Virus record (IMG/VR): IMGVR_UViG_3300013114_000583
Coordinates: 62,001-126,000 of that record
Source of the DNA: a virus
Strand: one strand, 5' to 3'
Length of the DNA stretch: 64,000 nt
Below are positions 58,685-64,000 of the stretch, one piece after another. The notes under the pieces are model-generated. The model was not told the DNA's origin. It was given only the letters and a program-made list of their open reading frames with translations, and did not search any database. The position numbers and the translations under genes are program-made. Each line of letters starts with the position of its first letter. The first letter of the stretch is position 1.

Positions 58685-60274
58685 CTAACCCTTAAATAAC
58701 CAAGGAAACTGTTCTATGTTCCTCTTGTGAGCCTTCGCCGCGTCCGTGATTGAATCAGTGGTTTTATATCCCGACATTCCTTTTATAGAAGTGTTTAAAA
58801 CGCTGGAGCTTTTTGTTATGCTTTCCAAGAAGGCTTTTCTATATTCTACACTCTTTTTGTTTTCTGTTAAAGCAGTATCTCTAACCCAACAACCAATCGC
58901 CAAAGCCATTATTAAATCATCATTGTATGATCTCATCGCTTCTGGTCTTCCATGATTCCATATAAAAGTCTTCATCTCGGAATAAATTCTCCTAGAATAC
59001 AACGTAATTAGTTTATTGCGAACGAATTCTTCTAACTTCGATATTATTATTGGTCTCGTTTTTTGCGACATAGTAAAACCAGCAACCGCATTACTCTGCT
59101 GTTCACCAAGGTATTGCTCAACGTATTCATGTGTTGATTTTATTGAATAATATAAATTAGGGTATTCAAACTCCACCAATTTATCTAAAACTGCAAAACC
59201 GACAGAATTGTTCTCAACCACAAGCAGAGCTTCGTTATATTCTAAAGCAACATCATATAAAATTCTAGAAAAAATATCAGGTGTAATTTTTCCCCTATAT
59301 TCCGACACCACTTCCATGGTAGATAATTTAAAAACTAAAAATACCGAATAATCTTTTCCGTCGCCGCGGGCCACGTCTGCAGATATCAAATAATCTTCAC
59401 CGGATATTGAAGGTTCCCATATCCAGTTATTTCTATCAAAACCCGTTCTATACTTTGGATCTTTTAAGGTTTCATGTATGCTCTCTAAATCATCTGGGTG
59501 AAAGACTGTTTCTCCCGACATATTAAAGTTACACTCAAGCTCTTGCGCGATCTCGCGGCGTGACATGTTTTTGGTTTCTTTCGCATACCACTCGTTATCG
59601 CGGTCGGGGTGTACGTCCCAAGTCAACCTCATGGGTCGAAAATCATTAGAGCCTTCGACAGACTCAACATAGTTTCTGTGAAACCAATTCCCAACACCAT
59701 TAGGTGTGCTAAGAGCAATACATCGCCCACCCGTAGATAAAGTGGGATATAAGCCAACCCACAACTCATCCAAGCCTTCGACGTGTGCGGCCTCGTCTAT
59801 AACTAACAAAGAAAGAGCTTCTGAACGACCAGCGTCACCAGAGGTTGATGAAGCCTTTATTTGAGACCCGTTCGAAAGTTCAAACGAAGCTCTGTTATCT
59901 ATCTCCACTTTTGTTATATTTATCCATTCTGGTAGGTTTTTAATTATTGCCTTAACCTTTTTTACTAAATTTGCCGCGGTGGAAAATTTAGTTGCAATAA
60001 CTAAAACATTTTTTTCCCTATGAAAGATCATAAGCCACGCTATGTAGGCCGCAGTTATAGTTGAAATACCAAGTTGGCGGGCCTTCAGAATTATATTAAA
60101 CCTATTAGATTGAAAATAGTTTATCGCTTCTTCTTGAAAGTCATAAAGCTTAAAAGGTATGAGGCCGCGCTGGGGATGGGTTATTTTAGCGTAAGTGTTT
60201 ATAAAATATGCCGGGTCCTTGCCGCATCGAAGCAGCTCCTTCATGACCTGCTTCCTGTCTAAGAGGGGATCCAT
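58685..60274 (-). CDS. Terminase large subunit (T4 gp17-like)
   Basis: A 529-aa packaging motor: ATPase with KARQLGIST (64-72; a Walker A variant), Walker B LLVIDEAAH with D160/E161, and the RNase H-type nuclease with D300 in LISADVARGDGKDYSVF, E354 in LVVENNSVGF and a late YNDDLIMALA. Length close to T4 gp17 (610 aa). It pairs with the portal gene 3 bases downstream. No small subunit is firmly identified. GGAA before the ATG. Confidence 0.95.
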   Translation of the reverse strand: MDPLLDRKQVMKELLRCGKDPAYFINTYAKITHPQRGLIPFKLYDFQEEAINYFQSNRFNIILKARQLGISTITAAYIAWLMIFHREKNVLVIATKFSTAANLVKKVKAIIKNLPEWINITKVEIDNRASFELSNGSQIKASSTSGDAGRSEALSLLVIDEAAHVEGLDELWVGLYPTLSTGGRCIALSTPNGVGNWFHRNYVESVEGSNDFRPMRLTWDVHPDRDNEWYAKETKNMSRREIAQELECNFNMSGETVFHPDDLESIHETLKDPKYRTGFDRNNWIWEPSISGEDYLISADVARGDGKDYSVFLVFKLSTMEVVSEYRGKITPDIFSRILYDVALEYNEALLVVENNSVGFAVLDKLVEFEYPNLYYSIKSTHEYVEQYLGEQQSNAVAGFTMSQKTRPIIISKLEEFVRNKLITLYSRRIYSEMKTFIWNHGRPEAMRSYNDDLIMALAIGCWVRDTALTENKKSVEYRKAFLESITKSSSVLNTSIKGMSGYKTTDSITDAAKAHKRNIEQFPWLFKG

Positions 60275-60867
60275 TATTTCCTTATGCCAAAACTCATCTT
60301 GTTGGGATTAAAGGGGTCAGACTTAACAGTGGGCGCGTCATCATTTTTCGCTTTTTTATCCGTCGCCAAAGAAAGAAAATCCTCCGTGGCTTTTATCAGA
60401 GGGTCTTTGCCGCGGCCAGTGTCAGGATCTTCCACTTCCGATAAGGACCCCACAGTATAATGTTGTTTTGCCAAAATCTGAACTCGTATTCTAGAAATGG
60501 GATTAACCTCCACTAAGACCTCTCCCTGTTTTTTTAAAGAAAGAGACTTGCCCGTGTTCTTCCTAAACTGCTTTTCTATAAATGATTTAACTTCTGAGAT
60601 TGTTTGTTCTATATCTGATTCAAAATTTTTATTATGAACCGACTTCATAGACTGTTCTTCAATATGATAAGAAAGGCAGACTCTGTCTCCACCGTACATT
60701 TTTACATTAAATCCGTCTATTACTCTCGAATCTAAAATGTTGTGACCCTCTTCTCTTCTTAGGCCAATTTTGACTGGCTTTCCTTCTCGATCATAAGCCC
60801 CATCATAACACAACTCTCCCAACACTTGAGACAACCCGTTTAGCACATTTAAAGTTTCTAATGACAT
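60274..60867 (-). CDS. Conserved protein next to terminase
   Basis: A 197-aa protein whose stop overlaps the terminase start. DGAYDREGKPVKIGLRREEG, then RVCLSYHIEEQSM and VLVEVNPISRIRVQILAKQH are beta-like and resemble unnamed phage proteins at this site. C-terminus is Lys/Asp-rich (SDPFNPNKMSFG). A small terminase role would fit the place, but no helix-turn-helix is seen; not assigned. Confidence 0.5.
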   Translation of the reverse strand: MSLETLNVLNGLSQVLGELCYDGAYDREGKPVKIGLRREEGHNILDSRVIDGFNVKMYGGDRVCLSYHIEEQSMKSVHNKNFESDIEQTISEVKSFIEKQFRKNTGKSLSLKKQGEVLVEVNPISRIRVQILAKQHYTVGSLSEVEDPDTGRGKDPLIKATEDFLSLATDKKAKNDDAPTVKSDPFNPNKMSFGIRK

Positions 60868-60869
60868 TT

Positions 60870-61244
60870 TTATTCCCCTTTTGGTCGCCAGCCATCTTGC
60901 CAGCGCTTTTCTCTAAATTCTACGAACTTTACGAAACATGTCTTGCAGCAATCAAATTTTATAAAATACATTTTATTAAAAATCTTCGGTTTGTAGAAAC
61001 CACATACATTACAATATTTTTTTTTGTTCAAATTAATTAGTTTTTCTGAAACTAAAAAACCATTATGTTCTTTTCTTCTTCTTTCTTTGCTGACGGCCGA
61101 AGTGGAAAGAGCTTTCAAATCTTGCAAATATTTCTTTTCTTTTTCTGGGCACCACAGACCTTTAGGATTAACTATTGTTTTTTCACCATACTTTTCGGCT
61201 ATTGCCCTCTCCAACTTAAAAGCGTAATCAGGATCTTCATTCAT
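60870..61244 (-). CDS. Conserved zinc-finger phage protein
   Basis: A 124-aa protein. The start EDPDYAFKLERAIAEKYGEK, then NPKGLWCPEKEKKYLQDLK, and a C-terminal CNVCGFYKP with DCCKTCFVKF (two Cys pairs) mark a family seen before terminase in marine T4-like phages. The four cysteines (98-119) should bind zinc. DNA binding or a packaging accessory is a guess. It overlaps the previous gene by 8 bases. Confidence 0.6.
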   Translation of the reverse strand: MNEDPDYAFKLERAIAEKYGEKTIVNPKGLWCPEKEKKYLQDLKALSTSAVSKERRRKEHNGFLVSEKLINLNKKKYCNVCGFYKPKIFNKMYFIKFDCCKTCFVKFVEFREKRWQDGWRPKGE

Positions 61245-61752
61245 GATTTATTGCCAACACTATTCCAGTAGTGAGCAAGACACCAGCAACAAAGCCTCCT
61301 GAAGCCCACCAAATCGTATAATCGTTTGGTCTCTTGAGGGCCGCGGCCGTGAGCTTTTTTATTTCTTCGTCTTTTATCAAAATAATTTTATTATATTGGG
61401 TTGTAAGTGTCTCAACTCTCAATTTTAAATTAGAAATTTGAAACTCACTCTTTATTTTTTGGCGCTCTGCTTCATATTTTAATTTAAGTTTACAAATGGC
61501 GCGTTGTCTTGCAGGAGCAGTAATTAAAACGGCATTAGCCTCGGAGTCATAGCACCAAGCTCCGCCATGGATGCTGCGGTCTGGGATGCCTTCTTCAATA
61601 TACGTAAAAGATCCAGGGTCTATTAAATAAGTCTCTGCGGGAAGTAACTGCGCATATGCAAAAAGTGGTATGATGCACAAAAAAGCACAAAGAAAAATCC
61701 TATTCCACAAATTTAATACCAAATTCCTTTTCAATTCTTTTCTTGATTTCAT
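61237..61752 (-). CDS. Exported protein with C-terminal membrane anchor, possible spanin component
   Basis: A 171-aa protein starting at the ATG at 61752 (AAAGGA upstream). A basic N-terminus and a hydrophobic segment (NRIFLCAFLCIIPLFAYAQ) form a signal peptide or anchor; a coiled-coil-rich middle (KLKLKYEAERQKIKSEFQ) leads to a second membrane segment (WASGGFVAGVLLTTGIVLAI). It starts inside the preceding TM/coiled-coil gene in another frame. This looks like the paired layout of spanins, though it is not typical of an outer-membrane lipoprotein (no lipobox). No endolysin was found in the window. Confidence 0.45.
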   Translation of the reverse strand: MKSRKELKRNLVLNLWNRIFLCAFLCIIPLFAYAQLLPAETYLIDPGSFTYIEEGIPDRSIHGGAWCYDSEANAVLITAPARQRAICKLKLKYEAERQKIKSEFQISNLKLRVETLTTQYNKIILIKDEEIKKLTAAALKRPNDYTIWWASGGFVAGVLLTTGIVLAINHE

Positions 61753-62104
61753 CCGGGTTTCCTTTCGAGGCTCGAACAACCTCCTTTATCTCATTCTTTT
61801 GCGATTCTGTAAGATTCTTTTTTTCTATTGCTAACTTTTCTTCCACATTTTCTAATGTATCTTCATATTTCTTAACCAAATTGTCTCTCATCAGGAGCTC
61901 ATCACTATGCGTACTTGTCAGGACCTCTAACTGCTCTTTATGAGACTGTCTTTTCGCCTCAATAACCTCAACTAATGCATCTGTGTTTCGACGAGTCAAA
62001 ACCCAGATCAACACAGACCAGGCTACTAAAAACGGAATTTGCCAGTGTTCCCTCAACCAAAGCCAAGCGCGAGAACACCAATTCCTAAATAATATCCAAC
62101 TCAT
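61700..62104 (-). CDS. Single-TM coiled-coil protein, Rz-like
   Basis: A 134-aa protein starting MSWILFRNWCSRAWLWLREH (ATG at 62104, AAAGGA upstream). One membrane segment (IPFLVAWSVLIWVLTRR), then a long coiled coil (VEVIEAKRQSHKEQLEVLTS, EDTLENVEEKLAIEKKN) to the end. This is the layout of Rz-type inner-membrane spanins. It overlaps both neighbours (holin-like before, exported protein after). Function assigned by architecture only. Confidence 0.5.
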   Translation of the reverse strand: MSWILFRNWCSRAWLWLREHWQIPFLVAWSVLIWVLTRRNTDALVEVIEAKRQSHKEQLEVLTSTHSDELLMRDNLVKKYEDTLENVEEKLAIEKKNLTESQKNEIKEVVRASKGNPDEIKKRIEKEFGIKFVE

Positions 62105-62312
62105 CTTTTTCCTTTGTGGGCCCATGCTTCCACTTAACTGCCATATCTACCAAGGCTTGAGTCCCAATATAAGCCAAAGTAATAGCAGTCCAGTTATCGC
62201 TGGTAACTGTCCCATAAGCGCAGAGAAATGTTGCCGTGAGCCAAGCTAAAAATTTTCTTGATATAAATTTCTCTGTATGTTTGTCGGCAAATGCCTTTAT
62301 TCTTGCCACCAT
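62085..62312 (-). CDS. Holin-like two-helix membrane protein
   Basis: A 75-aa protein with a basic N-terminus (MVARIKAFADKHTEKFISRK), two membrane segments (about 21-35 and 42-58) and a charged C-terminus. This fits a family of small holin-like phage proteins. AGGAGA lies before the ATG, 9 bases after the gp46-like stop. With the next two genes it forms a plausible lysis cassette, but no lysin is adjacent. Confidence 0.55.
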   Translation of the reverse strand: MVARIKAFADKHTEKFISRKFLAWLTATFLCAYGTVTSDNWTAITLAYIGTQALVDMAVKWKHGPTKEKDELDII

Positions 62313-62321
62313 GTATATCTC

Positions 62322-64000
62322 CTACATATTTACGTGCGCGAAGCCATCTTTTCTTTCAATATTTATCTGCATATCAACACAATCTTTTAAACTATCTAGA
62401 TGTGAAATCAATAAAACTGTTTTAAAATAGCCCTTCACCATATCTAAAATACGCACAAACCCCTCCATATTTTCCTCGTCCAAGGATGTCCCGGGTTCGT
62501 CTAATATAAACAAGTCCGATTTAGGCAAAGAAGAGACAGTCAAAAATGCCAAACGAATGGCCATCGAAGCTATGGTCTTTTCGGCTCCAGAGCCCATTTC
62601 CAAAGGACGAGGACCATATTGAGGGTGTTTTATAAAAATATCCAGCTTATCTTCGTTGTTTGTTATAAAAACCTCGAATTCCACAATATTAGTAAGAATT
62701 TTTGCAATCTCCTCGTTTATAAGCGGCAGCCTTTCCTTGATTATTTCATACGAGACGCCGCTAGGATGACAACACGTCATCAGCAAGTGATATGCAGCAA
62801 AATCATCTTTAAGCCTCTCGTATTCTCTGTGTTGCTCTAAGATATGACTAAGCTTCTGCTCCAAAGATCCATGCTCTTTGTGGAGCAGCATTATTTTGTT
62901 TTCACAAGCTTCCAACTCTAGCCTCTTTGCAGATGCTTCTTTTGCCAAATTGTCCCTCTTCGATAATAACCCTTTGAGATTTTCAATAGATTCCTTTTTG
63001 GTTTCATACTCTTTGCTCTTGCTTTGCAGGGTTTCCAGCTCAATCTGTTTTTTAAACAACAAACTATCAGACCTCTCGATATTAAGCTGGTTTGAAGCAA
63101 TAGAGTTGGCTAAGATACTCTTTCTTTCAACAAGATGAGTATATTTTTCTATATGAGTTTCCACTTTTTCAGGCTCTAGATCGTATATTAGACTTCCCAG
63201 CTCATTAGTTCTTTCTGTAATCCCGTACAACTTCTTTTCCGTAACTTGTATCAGATCAACAGCATTGTGTGCATCCTTAATAAACTTACAAGTAGGGAAC
63301 TGAGAACCGCATGGCACCTCTGACAACAAATCTTGCTTTTTTCTGTTTTCTACAATAATGTCGCTACATCTCTTCGATTCCTGAAAAGCTTTTTGCAATT
63401 CTTCCCTGTGAGAATCTATTAATTCTTTTTTTTCTTTGTACGTTGCTACCTCAAAAGTTGATAAAAAATCTTCAATCTTTTTATATTTTTCCTCACTATC
63501 CTTCAATCTTTGCAAAGATTCTGTTTTTTGCGAAGTCAGAGATAGAATGGAGGCCTGTTTTTGTGCAATTTCTCGCAAGGTTAAGATAGGATCAATAATC
63601 TCAGCAGGGACAGAGTTTATCTTTTCTTGTGTAGTTGATGAAGAATTTAAAATTTTTGAAATTTCACCCTTCAGGGAAGAGCAGATGGCCTTTTTGTTCT
63701 CTATCGAAATTTCACTCTTAACTATTTCCTTCTTTATGTTCGCGATTTCTGCTTCAAAATCAATGTCTTCCAGCCGTTTTAAAGACATTTTGGTCAAAGT
63801 AGAATCATCTTTGGCCATTTTAAACTTTTTATCAAAAATCTCTAAATCTAAAAATTTAGCCAAAAACTCTTTTCTCTTTGTGGAGCCCTCATTAATAAAA
63901 GAAAGAGAGTCCAGTTGAGAAGACATAGATGTCATTAAGAAATCCGAGTGAGTTCCAAAATACTTTCTAATGTTTTTATCAGTGTCCTGCCTGGAAGTGC
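62322..64000 (-). CDS. SbcC/Rad50-type recombination nuclease subunit (T4 gp46-like), 5' end missing
   Basis: At least 559 residues; the frame is open through the right window edge (…IRKYFGTHSDFLMTSMSSQL), so the ATP-binding N-terminus lies outside. Two coiled-coil arms flank a zinc-hook region (PCGSQFPTC). The C-terminal ABC part shows the signature GSGAEKTIASMAIRLAF and Walker B LFILDEPGTSLDEEN, then LLISHLDSL. With its gp47 partner (not in the window) it resects DNA ends for recombination-driven replication. It ends 9 bases before the holin-like gene. Confidence 0.92.
   Translation of the reverse strand, partial: TSRQDTDKNIRKYFGTHSDFLMTSMSSQLDSLSFINEGSTKRKEFLAKFLDLEIFDKKFKMAKDDSTLTKMSLKRLEDIDFEAEIANIKKEIVKSEISIENKKAICSSLKGEISKILNSSSTTQEKINSVPAEIIDPILTLREIAQKQASILSLTSQKTESLQRLKDSEEKYKKIEDFLSTFEVATYKEKKELIDSHREELQKAFQESKRCSDIIVENRKKQDLLSEVPCGSQFPTCKFIKDAHNAVDLIQVTEKKLYGITERTNELGSLIYDLEPEKVETHIEKYTHLVERKSILANSIASNQLNIERSDSLLFKKQIELETLQSKSKEYETKKESIENLKGLLSKRDNLAKEASAKRLELEACENKIMLLHKEHGSLEQKLSHILEQHREYERLKDDFAAYHLLMTCCHPSGVSYEIIKERLPLINEEIAKILTNIVEFEVFITNNEDKLDIFIKHPQYGPRPLEMGSGAEKTIASMAIRLAFLTVSSLPKSDLFILDEPGTSLDEENMEGFVRILDMVKGYFKTVLLISHLDSLKDCVDMQINIERKDGFAHVNM

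Noticed and set aside
60274-61244. Small terminase subunit among the two genes before terminase
   Set aside because: Position fits but neither shows a helix-turn-helix or coiled-coil typical of gp16; left unassigned.
1-64000. tRNA or rRNA genes
   Set aside because: Gaps are too short and by eye no cloverleaf was seen; a tRNA search program was not available.
1-64000. Prophage or integrated element
   Set aside because: No integrase, excisionase, repressor-type switch or attachment-site repeats were seen; the gene set is that of a virulent T4-like phage.

Overview
The window is a 64 kb piece of a large tailed-phage genome with a contractile (myovirus, T4-like) tail. Every gene I can support lies on the minus strand, packed with short gaps or ATGA-type overlaps, so transcription runs from base 64000 towards base 1. 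No gap exceeds about 180 bases. I see no integrase, tRNA, IS element or CRISPR array. The recognisable hallmarks are a T4-type large terminase, portal, prohead protease, scaffold, capsid, neck, sheath, tube and tape-measure set, plus a T4-style replication set (SbcC/gp46, UvsX/RecA, gp32-like SSB, DnaB-type helicase, 5'-3' exonuclease).

Layout in transcription order. (1) 64000-61240: gp46/SbcC-like subunit (5' end outside the window), then a holin-like protein and two overlapping membrane/coiled-coil genes that may be a spanin pair. (2) 61240-49724: zinc-finger protein, terminase, portal, several conserved but unnamed head genes, prohead protease, a ribosomal protein bS21 homologue, scaffold and major capsid protein, ended by a hairpin terminator. 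(3) 49631-40271: neck and tail-completion proteins, six 19-bp tandem repeats and a 1698-aa repeat-rich fibre or adhesin, ended by a terminator. (4) 40103-26926: sheath, tube, a tail-assembly chaperone pair with a possible frameshift site, tape measure, baseplate proteins. (5) 26917-18778: an exonuclease-less family A DNA polymerase, a tubulin/FtsZ-like candidate, SSB, UvsX, exonuclease, helicase and a B12-type ribonucleotide reductase. (6) 18723-10385: behind a good sigma70-type promoter, a GapR-like protein, GroES-like co-chaperonin, ThyX, a host-like MopE/VWA lipoprotein, two unassigned genes and a complete DnaE (Pol III alpha). (7) 10374-1: dUTPase, IMPDH/GMP-reductase family enzyme, RHH-like and sigma-region-4-like regulators, an acidic protein, ClpP, a 657-aa unknown, GroEL with its own promoter, glutaredoxin, a stand-alone LeuA regulatory-domain protein and small membrane or SH3-like proteins.

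The genes fit a virulent phage that brings much of its own nucleotide supply (NrdJ, ThyX, Dut, Grx, Gua), replication (two polymerase families), protein folding (GroEL plus GroES-like) and a small ribosomal protein. The 725-aa lipoprotein with seven Asp-rich MopE-type repeats and a VWA domain is typical of the former Deltaproteobacteria (Myxococcota, Bradymonadota and relatives), so a host of that kind is my best inference; nothing else in the window proves it.

Most unusual items: the GroEL/GroES pair, a DnaE with all nine PHP metal-ligand positions intact beside a second, family A polymerase, the MopE/VWA lipoprotein, bS21 inside the head operon, the orphan LeuA domain, the candidate tail-chaperone frameshift, the 19-bp repeats that each form an antisense mini-cistron, and a recurring intergenic motif (CTAATTATTAA) that may be a late promoter element.
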